64,000 nucleotides of DNA from Patella vulgata (taxonomy: Eukaryota > Mollusca > Gastropoda > Patellidae): contig NC_065886.2 of NCBI RefSeq assembly GCF_932274485.2, positions 33,591,501 to 33,655,500 of the forward strand. Reading direction: 5' to 3'. The position numbers and the translations under genes are program-made. The notes under the pieces were generated by a model, which was given only the letters and a program-made list of their open reading frames with translations, made no database searches and was not told the origin of the DNA. This document shows, in pieces, positions 21,653 to 32,420 of the stretch (positions within the stretch are counted from its first letter, which is position 1; every line of letters starts with the position of its first letter).

Positions 21653-24600
21653 CTGACAAATACATTCAAAAAATATTTATAATAAAAAAAATACACAGAA
21701 TAAAACTGACATGAATGAAGATGATGCCTGTTCAACACAAAATACCCTCATATTGAGGCTAAAGTACATGACAGTCAGAATAGGAAATTAAATGGGGTTA
21801 AATGTCCTACTTTTCTGCACCAACTGGGCTAATAAAGACTGACATACTTCATACAGTGTGTTATGAGGGAAATTTTGCGACTCGACGGCATTTATTTTTA
21901 ATTTCAACTGTCAAGGGTTCTTTTACGTGCTAGGCTCTTTGTCCAGCACCATTGAGAGCGAGAGAGAGAAATGGGGTTTAACGTCCACTCGACACAAACT
22001 AGGTCATTTCGGGACTAACATATGGTTTAATTTTATTTACATAATTCGCTTGCGCGTAGGGGTCTTTAGCAGTGGGAGGAAACCGGAGGACCCGGAGAAA
22101 ACCCACGAGGTTGGACAGGCGACCCTACTCCTTGCCACATACAACCAGGGATTCGAAACCACGCCAGTCGACTCAATGACAGACTTTATGATACAGCGCG
22201 CGCACGCTAACCATTCAGCCATCCAACCCCCCCAGCACCATTGACAAGAGGAAACCACGACAGATAATCAGAGTAACTTTCTCAACAATCTGATTAAAAT
22301 ACAGATCTATATTTCGCTTTGTTTTTTTTTTTATACTTTCTATGGCCTACACTACACAAGATCTGACCAGTTGTAGTGGAAGGTCTCAGCAGGGATCGTA
22401 CGAGCACCTTTTGACTCGATGACGTCAGACATTGATTAATCAATCGGCGTTGATATTTCTAGTGGTTTACCCACAATTCTGTACATTGCACACCATGAAG
22501 TCCCTGTAACAGATCATTTCATTGGCTAATCCCTCACTTCAACCGAAAGCGGGTTATGTTACAACTCTTCCAGATGCTAGTGTTGTGAAGACAAGTAAAA
22601 TGAAATTTTGAACTATTAAAAACAAAACGAAATAGGATCTGTGTTTTTCAGATTGCTTTGAACTCAGTGTCATACAGTGTGCTATGTGGGAAATTTTGCA
22701 CGGACAGTGGCAGTACGGCCTCTTATACCAAATTCCAACCGCCAAGGGATCTTTTACATGCAGGCCACTGTGTACACAGGACCTAGGTTTTTCATCCTAT
22801 TTGAATGCTTTTATAATAAGAACTTACATTTAATCCTTCATCATCAGAACTAATGTTACCATCCCTGTGAGGCAAAACTACCGCAGGGCTCTTTGAAGGA
22901 ATACTGGGTCGACTAAAATAGAAAATATATGTACATGGAAGTTATATTTTGTAAAGATAAGTCAATGGTGGGAGACTAACTGATACAAATCTGTCTGCTT
23001 ATGGCAGGGGGAAGTCTTCTGAGTTGAGGATCTGAAGATGTCAATATCAGGAAAAGGCTCTCTGCTTATGGCAGGAGGAAGCCTCCTACATTAATTTTAA
23101 TTTCCAGGAAAAGAGAGAAATGGGGTTTAATGTCAATAATTCACCTGCATGTAGGGTTTTTGACACACGTGCAAGGCCTAATTTTATGATTACCCAGTGA
23201 ACATGGTAGGAACAATAGTGTCAACATGACAATATACAATAACTAAATTGTTAGCCATTAATATCCAACCAGATTAAAATACTATATTTCTTTTTTATTA
23301 TATTTTCGAAGGCCTTCACCACATGAAGATCTGACCGATTGTATTGAGAGGTCACTTCAGATCTCATACAGGCAGCTTTTGATCTTATGACGCAAGTCAT
23401 TCGATTAACCAATCAGCTTTGGGTGTTTCAAGTAATACAGCTTTTGCTTTGATTTCTTTTCTATCGCTGTGCTAGATGATAAGAATTCGACTCAACAGAC
23501 CATTTGATTGGCTAATCGCTCACATCAACCAGATCCTTGTGTATTAAAATGAAATTTTTGACTCTAAAAAACAAATAGAAATATGATCTGTGTTTTAATC
23601 ATGATGTGAAACGATAATGAATTCAACCGATTAAAAAAAATAATCCTGGTTTTTGTTGAAATCCTGTCATGTTTTATATACATGCAGGAGTGGTATATTA
23701 ATCTCAACCAGAATAAACATTAAACAATGTATTAAAACAGGATGTGAATGGTCGACGACCATGTAGGTAAACATGCATTATGTAAGAGCTCAATCTGCCT
23801 ACGTATTATGGGTCTTTTTTCTGGCTTTAAATGATATATATGTATTAGTATTTAGACCCTCTGTTGATATGACAAGCCTATAATAGCTCAGACATTGAGT
23901 GGGTTAGACCGACAATGCTACACAATCGTGTGTATAGGTTTTTAGCAGTGGGAGGAAACCAGAGGACCTGAAGAAAACCCACAGGTTTTGGGCCAGCGAC
24001 CTTACTCCTTGTCACATACCAGCTTCACTAGGGGTATATATTATTCCATTTGCGCCAATAAATATTGAGGAAAAATATTGGGGGTAGTGTCGGTTGTGAG
24101 GAAGGATTTTGTTATAACTTTACACAGTTAGGTGTGGGATAATAAAAGATAATTTACCTGTTAATAACTGATGAGGAACTAGATGATGAAGCAGACGGTA
24201 ACGTGCCATTTTGATGCTTTTTAAAACTTTTCGTTCTCGTAGTACTCCATATTGAATGTACATCATCTGAAAAATTAAAAGAATTTATAAAATGAGGGGG
24301 TTATAAACATGCCTTACGAGTGCAACATTTTCAGACATATCTGTAACATACATAACAACAACAGTCATTTCGGGACTAACATGGCACAATTTTATTTCAA
24401 GAATCCATGTAGAGGTTTTTAAGCAGTAGGAGGAAACTGGACCAGCCAACCCCCTCTAAGACTTATTGAGAGTGATCTCTGTTTATATTTCTACTACATT
24501 TACATCACCATGGTTACTGTTGGATCAGCACAAATCCCAATACATTTATAATCAATCAGTGGAATGGAAATGAATGGGGTTTAGTTCTACTCCACACAAT

Positions 24601-27600
24601 ACCTCAATCATTTTGAGACTAACAAATGGGAAATTTTATTTCTAATATTGTACTGTTTACTATGCGAAGAGGAGAGTGGCATTTCCTACTCTTTTTTAAG
24701 GATCGAGAGTTCTTTTACATGCACACTACATGTAATGTATTCATGTGTGAACCTCAAATTTTTGCTCCATCCGTATTACTAGGCATTCTTTCCTTGTCGA
24801 CCCTGTAGATATCAACCCTGACAATATATCTTCTTTTTTTTTGCTTGACGGAACAAAATATATGGCTATAAAATGTAATTGAAAAATTGGCGGCTATATA
24901 TCACAAAATGGAATGGAGATAGAGGAGTACATGTGGTTAATAAATGTATGTATATTGTTGACCTTTGATTTAATGTACAACTGATTTTATAATAATCTAT
25001 TAATAATATAACTCACTCCATTCATAAATAATTCATTGTTTTAATACAAACACCAAATAACACTCTCATTTAAATATTAGGTCACACAGCATGACCCAAT
25101 ATTAAGTTTAAATTACAGAGAAACCAAGGAAATCTTGTTACACTAATGAATCTTACAAGATACCATAATATATGTAATTTCACAGATCATTCCTAATTAA
25201 AATTCTGTCTTACTTTCACAGATAATTTTTAATCGTGTTTTACTTTTATATCTAATGTCTAATTTTACAATTCATGTCTAATTCTACAGATCATGTCTCT
25301 TCTAAAGATGTGTAATGAGATTTTATATAGAATGGAATGAAATCTAACCTCTCGTCAACACAATACCTTAGATCATCTTGAGACAAACTAATGGTCATTC
25401 TTGAAAAATGACTTTTATGTGTTATGAAACTTTGTTATCAAGTATTGTAACATGCTTAAGGGCGAATCTTGCGTTTTGATTGGTCGATTAGACACTGTCT
25501 ACTGGACAATAACAGCCCTCTAAATTAGAAAAATCACTGCGTATTAATATTATGCGTACTACTTTAACGGCGATAACCACAATGGAGACACTCAATTTTG
25601 ATCTTGGTACATTAGATGAAATATTTGGAGATATGTCCGAACATGAACTTGAAACGCCACCCCCCTTGTCGAGTAACAGCTACAAACAACAAAATATTCA
25701 AAAATTTATTACAAAAACATAAATTTTGTTTCAAAAAGTACTTTTAAAAAAATGAAGTGAGAATTTTAGGGTTTTTTTGTGTGTCGATACTCATACGGCT
25801 ACTATAGCAACCAGACGATAAGCGAGTCAAATCTAACATAGAAGCCAGTTACCCCGCTACGTCACGACGTTTTCATTACGTCAAAATTGATTTTTTTGGT
25901 TTTTACGTCACTAAAACCGATTTGCAGTGGGACGAATTTTGAAGTTTACACAATAAAATAAGTTCTTTTAAAATTCTAAAAAACAGCATGTTACAATGTC
26001 GATAAACACCTCCTGTTTCGCATTTAGAGGGGTGTTATTGTCCAATAGACATGTCCTGAGATTTTACATTAGAACCCGTGACGTTAACGCGTCTTGGGTC
26101 CTAATGATCTCAGAACATGTCTATTGGACAATAACACCCCTCTAAATGCGAAACAGGAGGTGTTTATCTCCTAAATAGAGAAGAAGACATATCCATACAT
26201 GTATACCTTGTGTTGTTTTGTTAATAGTTAAAGATGTATTATATAAGAGCTAAATCTGCCTAATGCAGGGATTTCATTTGGCTTCAAATGTTATATTAAG
26301 CATTAATTAGACATTTATTTACATGCCAAGCCCATAATTAACTCTCTAGAGCATCAAATGATTTTGATTAAAACACGATTTCCAGCTAATACTTTAATTG
26401 AAAGAGTGGTTGTCATGCAAGATACACCAATATTTTGCACAAGATGGACAGGGAACAAGCTAAAAGAGTGATTTTCTTACAATAAGGGGCCATAATCCAC
26501 GATGTTACTCTATGTAATATTCAGAAAAACAAGTCAGGTATACGCCATGCAGTGGTGCTATGAGTGATATTTAACCAGGACAGTGTGATTTTACTTTGAT
26601 TTAAAATAAAATCATGATAATTCAGCAAAACCAGGTTTAATTATAAGATTATGAATTGATATCATACCTCCCACAGCGTTTTGATTCCGGGATAAAACTG
26701 TTGGCCTCGGTAGGGATCTTGCTGTAGGGGGCGACACATACAAATCATTTACGTTATTTACTAAGGTTTCTGGTGGTCTAGGAGCGGGAATAGGTGGCGA
26801 CACTACTGTCATCATGTCTGTATATGTAGAATCGTGTTTATTGCCGCCAGTATCAGGTTTATCCATTGATAAGTACATATCGTCATCATTTTGCACATAT
26901 CCTGTAGCTGCGTTGATGTATGCATGTTTATTACTTGCTGTTCTCGTACATGGTTTGGGTGGAGCGGGCACAATGTTTATATTACTTTCACGCTTGTCCT
27001 CTATGTGGTGTTTCGGAATATCGTAATTATCCAATACCAATGGACGATCGATTCCTCTAGGGGGTGATGGTATTATTGCGCTTAAATCATTATTCGAGAA
27101 CGCGTGACTATTTGTGGGGAGATTTTGATAGTTGTTTTGTTGAAGGGTTGAAGTATTAGGGCGTGGGGGACGATTCGGGGGTACTTGTGGTGATGATTGA
27201 CGAGGGTATGGCGTTGGCCGTGTTGGAGGAGTATCGTATGTTGGTAAGTCTTGTGGTGTGACTGGTCTACCTCCAGATAGCGTTGAATCGGCACCGCCAC
27301 TACAACTAGATCGCGGGGTGCTTGGACTTCCGCGTCTGGGCGGCACATCGTAAGTTAAATCGTCCTGACAATCCATATCTAAGTTTCTATAAGCATGTAA
27401 TGGCGGTGGTACTGAATAAAATTCATCGAATGATATATGTGGGGTTTTGATTGGTGGAACACTATATAATCCAGAATCAAACACGTCATTACTATCACGA
27501 TAATTTGGTTGTCCCGTTCGCGGTGGCAAGGGAGCTAACTCGTCCGGAACACTATCCACACTCTCCCGTCTGTCAATAGGTGACTGTCTTTGATTCCCCG

Positions 27601-30600
27601 TCCGACATTCTTGTAAAGGTATGTATGATTCCGATGTTGATAACTGCGACGAGAGTTTGCTTGATGGCTGTGTGACGACTGGAACTTTTGTCATGGTTTT
27701 CGGCAAGGTTTGATCGTTTACGGCTACCACAGGGGTCTTATCCTTTTCTTTTGGGATTTCTGTTTTCGTTTCAGGGAGGTCTTCAGCTGAAAAATTATGA
27801 TGCAATTATTATACAAAATCTGATAGTAAGTAATTCATATTTGATACTAAGTAATTCTTATAATCAAATTGGATGAAAATGGAACTGAGTTAATTGTCAT
27901 TTTGCGACATGCATTACCCAGTGGAATTTAGCCCTAACAGCAGCATTTCTACATTGACATTTGGATTGTAAAATTTTTATACAAACCCTGATACCAAGTA
28001 ATTCATATAATCCAATTGGGTGAAAATGGAATTGAGTTACTTATTGCCATTTTTTTAATAGCCTCACAAAGTAGAATTATGCCCTGGCAGCAACATTCCT
28101 ACCTTGATATTTGGATTAAATTATGGTGCTTTGTCTTTATAACATACATCTTTCCCAACAAGTTATTAAAACAAAAATGATGTCCATCTTTATCAATGGC
28201 CATGTTTCAATTTGTTTTGTCAACAGACGTCAATACGCGATAATCTATCAGTAAAGACAGGACCAATCGCACCAGAATCCAAGACATGCAATCTTGCTGT
28301 TTACACCACGTCAAAGAAAAACTGGGGGGCGTCTAGTGCGACTCTTAACAAGAGGTATTGTGTACAAGTTAATATCGGAGTGAGTATTTTAGTCACATGA
28401 TAAACACTTGTGTCAATATCTCATGTTTATTTAGATGTCCCACGTCAATAAGTTGAACGTGTCCATACCCAAGTGAGGTGGACATACAACTCATTCAGTT
28501 GCAAACTGCAGAACTACACTTATCCCAAGTTGTGTTCTACAGCCCCAAACCACCCTAACTAGCAGCCCCTTAGACCGCACCAGACTACCCTATCACTGTA
28601 TAAACTAGTAAATGGTTTTACAACATGGAAGGCTATTCACATATCTGGGGCATGTTCACACAGTCTAAGGAACACCAGTTTCTGATTGTGTCGGAATGTC
28701 CAGGGATGTACTGGTATTAATATACATGTGTCACTTTTCTCTAATGTTCTTTAAGGAATTGGGGAAGTTAATATTTACATGTAATACATGTGGTCATTGT
28801 TTTTCTAAGGCGAGCAATTGATCTTGAGAGCCTGCTGTGCACCTGAATATTGCTCTCCTTTACAAAGTCATGGATGGTTTATTATCATTTATGAAACCAG
28901 GAATGAACCCCTTACATGCGGTTATTGATCTTCAGAAATATTTTCCATACACACAACTAATCACTCTCCTTTATATCAGATCACTCTCCTTAATTTCTAA
29001 ATCACTCTTGTTATCGAAACAGGGAGAGCTATTTTAGGAAAGTATTTTTTTTTCAATTTGTAAATGATCAAGGGGAGCTATTCTCAGCTCTCCTCTAATA
29101 TACAAACAACAACGACTGGTTAACTATGACCTGATATGACACTATGGAAATTTGGCAGGGTTATCTATGACATGACATGATGCCATGATAATTTAGCAGG
29201 GTTAACTATGACATGACATGATGCCATGGTATTAAATTAGGCAGTGTTAGCTACATGTATGCCATGACATGACCTCATGGTGTTAAATTTGGCAGGGTAG
29301 TATTACACATTGTAGATTAGAGAAAATATGAACATACAAATAATTTGAAAACCTACTACTGGCATTCCTACAGAAATAATGATTTTAGTTTTACCCAACA
29401 AAATCAGTCAGTACCTGCCATTTTGAAAATTTGTCAGACAGCTACAGTCGGGCTGTCCCGAGGCTGAAATTTGGTGTATAGAGGTAGCATAGGCCTGGTG
29501 GTGTTGGCCTCCGGTTTTGGAGTTATATACTACTTTCAACCCGTGCAGAGCTGGGTCATCCGCTAGTAAGTATTAAAATAAGACACAGATAAAAACAAAT
29601 TTTCGTTCAGGAAAAAAAGATAGACACTTGCAGATTGTGCCTATAAAGCACCCGTCACAGACAATGACAGGCACAAATTCAAGTGCTGTCAGGCACCATC
29701 TCTCTGGCATCTATCATTTTGCCCCGGACAAATGTGTCTTTTTATTGATATTTTCAATACATGTCAGACACAAAGTTCAAGTAATTCCAAAATCATTATT
29801 TCCAGTCCTGGGTTTTAATCGTAAAACTAGTGGTTTACCCAGCGTAGCATAACTCCGGAAGTAGCATACCTCGGAACCTGGACGTAGTAGTCCCCATCCA
29901 AGCTACCCCATATACACCAAATTTCAGCCTCGAGACAGCCCCAGTGTTGCCGCCTCCCCTGAACAGACAGACAGACAAACAAACATCACAAATAATAGTA
30001 TAGATTATAAAACACGAGCTTACGTCTGGTCGGCTCCAATTTTAAAATATCAGATACAAATTCAATATTTCTTGGCAGTTTGTCAGGTACAGTGAAAATT
30101 ATTAATCTAGGCCTATTGACAATTTCTGTATAGTGCTAAGTATTGCAATAGCGAGCAAGAAAGAGAAATGGGGTTTAACGTCCACTCGACACAAACTAAG
30201 TCATTTTGGGACTAACATATGGTTTAATTTTATCAATAATTCGCTTGCTTGTAGGGGTCTTTAGCAGTGGGAGAAAACCAGAGGACCCAGAGAAAAACCC
30301 ACTAGGTTGGACAGGCGACCCTACTTCTTGTCTATTGAGATACTGTAGCAGTCACAATACGATACATATTCTGATTCGGGTGTTACTATACGATACGTAT
30401 CACGATTCATAACACGGTCAACATTTTTTACAGGCTTGTAAACCGGTGACAATGTCTGTGAAAGCGACAAGTGCCTCATTTCCAAACTTGTAAACTGCGG
30501 ACAATATCTATGACATTTATTTCAAGATGTGATTATCATAAAAATTCAATTAAAACAACAAAATAACTTACGGCTTTCTTCCTGTTTTAGTCCACAGACA

Positions 30601-30869
30601 CTGCAGAGATTACTGACCCACTTGGCCATGTCGTCTTCTGTATCTGTAGCCAAAAAATACGTTCGTTCTCTCCCTTTACAGATTGTCTTAATGGCGAAGA
30701 GGAAGGGAAACTGGTCTGAATCGAGAGATTCGATAATCTGTTCACACTGGTCGAGATCTATGGTGCCTTTTTTACGCGTAAATTTTTGGTCGTTAAAATA
30801 ATTTAATTCATATTGTCCTGGTAAACTACCTGACGGCTTACACAGCACAAAATAACGCTTCTTCCATTT
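21398..30869 (-). CDS. GAB/DOS-family docking protein, five exons found
   Basis: GAB proteins are cytoplasmic scaffolds recruited to the membrane beneath receptor tyrosine kinases. Their phosphorylated tyrosines recruit SHP2, PI3-kinase p85, CRK and GRB2. Five minus-strand exons (298, 1119, 109, 85 and 255 nt) have AG/GT boundaries and fitting phases (0-1, 1-1, 1-2, 2-0, 0-stop). The sum is 1866 nt, 621 residues plus a stop, against about 590-690 for vertebrate GABs. Order of parts: PH domain, proline-rich region with YxxP motifs, two YxxM motifs, and the C-terminal YLDL and YREI sites. The start codon and first PH strand (expected G-W-L-x-K-S-P-P) are missing from the model and should lie upstream on the minus strand. 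Introns are full of SINEs and short TIR elements. Orthology to GAB1, GAB2 or GAB3 individually cannot be decided, and one invertebrate gene is expected. Confidence 0.9.
21790..21945 (-). mobile_element. SINE family B fragment in intron flank
   Basis: Plus-strand blocks AAATGGGGTTAAATG, CTGGGCTAATAAAGACTGAC, CATACAGTGTGTTATGAGGG and AAGGGTTCTTTTACGTGC. Confidence 0.75.
21955..22250 (-). mobile_element. SINE family A copy, full length
   Basis: GAGAGAGAAATGGGGTTTAA tail, GACACAAACTAGGTCATTTC, core GTGGGAGGAAACCGGAGGAC, CTTGCCACATACAACC, and the tRNA-like head CGCTAACCATTCAGCCATCC, all on the plus strand in reverse order. Confidence 0.9.
22286..22655. mobile_element. MITE family Y copy
   Basis: Bounded by CAATCTGATTAAAA and TTTTTCAGATTG (370 bp). 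The interior has AAGATCTGACCAGTTGTAG, GATGACGTCAGACATTGATT and TTGGCTAATCCCTCAC. Confidence 0.8.
22660..22805 (-). mobile_element. SINE family B fragment
   Basis: Directly abuts the MITE copy on its left. Blocks TCATACAGTGTGCTATG, CCAAGGGATCTTTTACATGC and GTGTACACAGGACC. Confidence 0.7.
22828..22912 (-). CDS. GAB-family exon 4 of those found
   Basis: Acceptor TTTTAG before TCGACC at 22912 and donor AAT|GTAAGT at 22828. In phase it reads RPSIPSKSPAVVLPH, then RDGNISSDDEGLN. This short serine/proline-rich linker carries no recognised motif. Its phase (2 in, 0 out) joins both neighbours exactly, which is the main support. Confidence 0.8.
23112..23180 (-). mobile_element. SINE family A 3'-end fragment
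   Basis: GAGAGAAATGGGGTTTAATG then AATAATTCACCTGCATGTAG. Confidence 0.6.
23265..23605. mobile_element. MITE family Y copy, diverged
   Basis: CAACCAGATTAAAATAC at the left, GATCTGTGTTTTAATCATG at the right. It shares TGAAGATCTGACCGATTGTA and TTGGCTAATCGCTCAC with the other copies. Confidence 0.7.
23771..23905 (+). mobile_element. MITE family X, 5' part only
   Basis: ATGCATTATGTAAGAGCTCA, AATCTGCCTACG, CTGGCTTTAAATG and GACAAGCCTATAATAGCTC. Confidence 0.65.
23935..24020 (-). mobile_element. SINE family A core fragment
   Basis: TTTTTAGCAGTGGGAGGAAA, CCAGAGGACC and CTTACTCCTTGTCACATACC. Confidence 0.65.
24158..24266 (-). CDS. GAB-family exon 3 of those found
   Basis: Acceptor TTTTTCAG at 24267 and donor AACAG|GTAAAT. 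In phase it reads DDVHSIWSTTRTKSFKKHQ, then NGTLPSASSSSSSSVIN. VHS followed by Ser/Thr-rich sequence recalls the SVHSTTSSS region of GAB1, but the similarity is short. The 109-nt length converts phase 1 to phase 2, as needed. Confidence 0.85.
24363..24760 (-). mobile_element. two or three SINE fragments
   Basis: At 24363-24450 a family A piece (GTCATTTCGGGACTAACATG, GCAGTAGGAGGAAACTGG). At 24570-24650 a tail piece (ATGGGGTTTAGTTC, TTTTGAGACTAAC). At about 24690-24740 a family B piece (GAGTTCTTTTACATGCACAC). Confidence 0.55.
25442..25999. mobile_element. unclassified TIR element carrying a short open frame
   Basis: ATTGTAACATGC at about 25445 is mirrored by GCATGTTACAAT near 25987-25998, giving about 550 bp. 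The left part has TTTTGATTGGTCGATTAGAC and ACTGGACAATAAC; the right part is rich in ACGTCA/TGACG motifs. A 46-codon frame sits inside. Family not recognised. It lies in the intron between the 1119-nt and 109-nt exons. Confidence 0.5.
25582..25722 (+). CDS. 46-residue open frame inside a TIR element
   Basis: ATG to TAA encodes METLNFDLGTLDEIF, then GDMSEHELETPPPLSS and a basic end YKQQNIQKFITKT. The acidic start followed by KFITK is reminiscent of the N-termini of Crypton/DUF3504-type proteins in invertebrates; that is from memory and weak. The frame is antisense to the host gene and may be a surviving first exon of a deleted transposon gene, or chance. Confidence 0.3.
   Translation: METLNFDLGTLDEIFGDMSEHELETPPPLSSNSYKQQNIQKFITKT
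26001..26168. repeat. near-perfect 62-bp-arm hairpin
   Basis: The arm 26001-26062 is the reverse complement of 26107-26168 with one mismatch seen by eye. The 44-nt loop itself contains ATTAGAACCC and GGGTCCTAAT, which pair further. Each arm carries GGACAATAACA, also seen in the left end of the adjoining TIR element. The transcribed intron should form a long double-stranded stem. Confidence 0.85.
26229..26400 (+). mobile_element. MITE family X, 5' part
   Basis: AAAGATGTATTATATAAGAG, CTAAATCTGCC, TTGGCTTCAAATGTTATAT, CAAGCCCATAATTAACTCTC. The 3' end is lost. Confidence 0.7.
26668..27786 (-). CDS. GAB-family large exon with tyrosine motifs
   Basis: Acceptor TTTTTCAG before CTGAAG at 27786 and donor GGGAG|GTATGA at 26668; phase 1 in and out. 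The 373 residues are proline-, serine- and asparagine-rich with no globular domain. Tyrosine motifs in order: YIPL, YSVP, YSVP, YDVP, YDTP, YQN, YDIP, YIN, YLSM, YTDM and YVSP. YxxP sites are the family's CRK-SH2 ligands, YxxM its PI3-kinase p85 ligands, and YxN fits GRB2-SH2. Proline stretches LPPRTGQP, PPNRPPRP, PAPPKP and PIPAPRPP are candidate SH3 ligands. A strict PxxxRxxKP GRB2-SH3 motif was not found. This is the docking platform of the protein. Confidence 0.92.
27815..28130. repeat. intronic duplication of about 150 bp
   Basis: Two diverged copies (about 27815-27975 and 27977-28130) share ACCAAGTAATTCATATAAT-like blocks, TGAAAATGGAA, TTGAGTTA and ACATTTGGATT-like blocks. Confidence 0.65.
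28131..29119. other. intron sequence, nothing recognised
   Basis: Intron between the PH exon and the large exon. Frames at 28212 and 28837 on the opposite strand have no recognisable content. Confidence 0.4.
29120..29300. repeat. minisatellite of about 43-bp units, four units
   Basis: Units carry TATGACATGACATGATGCCA and ATTTGGCAGGGTTA variants. Confidence 0.75.
29449..29566 (+). mobile_element. Helitron-like fragment, 3' end
   Basis: GGCTGTCCCGAGGCTGAAAT and TTTGGTGTATAGAGGTAGCA lead to ACCCGTGCAGAGCTGGGT and a final CTAG followed by T. A short stem then CTAG|T is the Helitron 3' signature. The 5' end was not seen. Confidence 0.6.
29827..30004 (-). mobile_element. short non-autonomous Helitron, both ends present
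   Basis: On the minus strand it begins TCTATACTATTA at 30004 and ends CTAG at 29827, with host A before and T after, as Helitrons require. The interior (GGCTGTCTCGAGGCTGAAAT, GGTGTATATGGGGTAGC) matches the inverted fragment at 29449-29566. About 178 bp with no coding capacity. Confidence 0.75.
30150..30325 (-). mobile_element. SINE family A, head missing
   Basis: AAGAGAAATGGGGTTTAACG through GCAGTGGGAGAAAACCAG to GGACAGGCGACCCTACTTC; the tRNA-like head is absent. Confidence 0.8.
30572..30869 (-). CDS. GAB-family PH-domain exon
   Basis: Acceptor TATTACAG before AAATGG at 30869 and donor AAAGCC|GTAAGT at 30572, phase 0 in, 1 out. Translation starts KWKKRYFVLCK, continues LNYFNDQKFTRKKGTIDL, DQCEQIIESLDS and FPFLFAIKTICKG, and ends TYFLATDTEDDMAKWV then SNLCSVCGLKQEES. 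It follows GAB1 closely (AWKRRWFVL, IDLNLCEQVD, FYLVADSEEEMNKW, ICDICG). The tryptophan of the last PH helix (MAKW) is present, as are basic residues for phosphoinositide binding (KWKKRY). PH strand 1 is on a missing upstream exon. Confidence 0.93.
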
Positions 30870-31433
30870 CTGTAATATACAAAATTACGAGAAAATAAAC
30901 ATTAAAGTTGTGAAAATGATAAAATACAAAATTTTGAAATTAAGCATTCTTGTTCTGTACATGTTTATGAGAAAATGCTGCAGAATGCATCTGACCAATC
31001 AAACAACATTTAACATTTATACATAGAACCTGATATGAGGAAAAAAACAATTAAAATTCTGAAAAATTCTGAAATTAAACATGTTAATGAGGAAATACAG
31101 CATAAAGCATCATCTAAAATTCTAATCTGAACCTAATTATAAGGAAATATCCTGTTCAGCATCTGATCAATCAAGCAGCATTTAACAATTTCTATTACAC
31201 CAATACCGGGTAATATCCTATTAAAGATTTATTTTTAGAAAAAGACCGTTTAACACTTTTATATTGAACCTGATATGAGGAAATGTCATGTTTATTTTTA
31301 AAAGAAGCCAACAGTTAGGCTGATGTCCCCTGCCGAAATCCCAAAATAAATAGATGACACATTTTAATTAATTGCACATTTATCTTTTCCAAAAGTATCG
31401 AGCAATCAAACTGATTATCTATTCTTAGTCTAA
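30870..31433. other. first-intron sequence, nothing recognised
   Basis: AT-rich with loose repetition of CTGATATGAGGAAA and CTGACCAATCAA blocks, probably the decayed edge of the satellite that follows. Confidence 0.4.
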
Positions 31434-32105
31434 GCAGAAAATGTTAACAATCAAACTCAGTCAAGATTTCGAAGTACCGGGTTGTGAAACTACATGACGT
31501 ATGTACCAAGTTTCACCACTCTCCATCAGTTAGAATCAAAGTTACATGTATCTTGTCCAAAACATCGACAAATGAAATTGCTTAGCTCGGCTTAGCTTTA
31601 GTGGAAAATGTTAATCATTGAACTCAGTCAAGACATTCACCCAATGAACATCTACATCAAGTTTAAACATTCTACCTCAATTAGAAGGAGAGTTATTGTG
31701 TTCCAAAGTCTTGACCAATCAAACTGCTTATAACTACTTAGCCTAAGCAGAAAATTCTTATCAAACTTAGTCAGTTTATACTAAGAGTTTCATCGCTTTC
31801 ACCCAAACAAAGTAATCACATTCCAAAGTCTAAACCAATCAAATTGCTTATCTCTGCTTACAGGCTTAGTGGAAAATGCTCATGATTAAACTTTGTCAAG
31901 GCATTCACATAACAGACATCTACACCAAGTTTGAACATCTATCTCAATTTGAAAGAGAGTTATTGCTGTGTCCCAAAGCATCAACCAATCAAATCGCTCA
32001 TTTCTGCTAACCATAAGCAGAAATGCTCATCTTTGAACTCCATCAAGGTATTCACCTAATAAACACCTACACCAAATTTAAATATTCTACCTCAATTAGA
32101 AGGAG
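31434..32105. repeat. degenerate satellite, five units of about 118-177 bp
   Basis: Units start with G(C/T)(A/G)GAAAATG-like blocks at about 31434, 31611, 31749, 31867 and 32021. They share AAACTCAGTCAAG, CACCTACACCAAGTTT-like and TCTACCTCAATTAGAAGGAG blocks. Confidence 0.65.
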
Positions 32106-32214
32106 AGAAGGCGGAACTGACACTCTCCAGGTAAAACGTTCCCTCATTGCATACTACATGTACTTGCTCATCTTCATAAGACCAGATGGAGCAGAAAGGT
32201 AGAATGTTCTATCA

Positions 32215-32420
32215 CCCCATTTCATTTCATTTACACTGATTTACGCAGAGGGGTCTTTAGCAGTGGGAGGAAACCGGAGGACCCAGAGAAAACCCACAAG
32301 GTTGGACAAGTGACCCTACTCCTTGTCCTGTACAACCGGGGAATCGAAACCACACCTGTTGACAGACCTTTTGATGTAGAGCGCATGTGCTAACCCTTCG
32401 GCCACCCATTCCCCCCCCCC
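32215..32420 (-). mobile_element. SINE family A copy
   Basis: GTCTTTAGCAGTGGGAGGAA, CCGGAGGACCCAGAGAAAAC, GGGGAATCGAAACCACACC, GCTAACCCTTCGGCCACCC and a C run. It is preceded by CCCCATTTCATTTCATTTAC, a piece of tail in opposite orientation. Confidence 0.8.
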
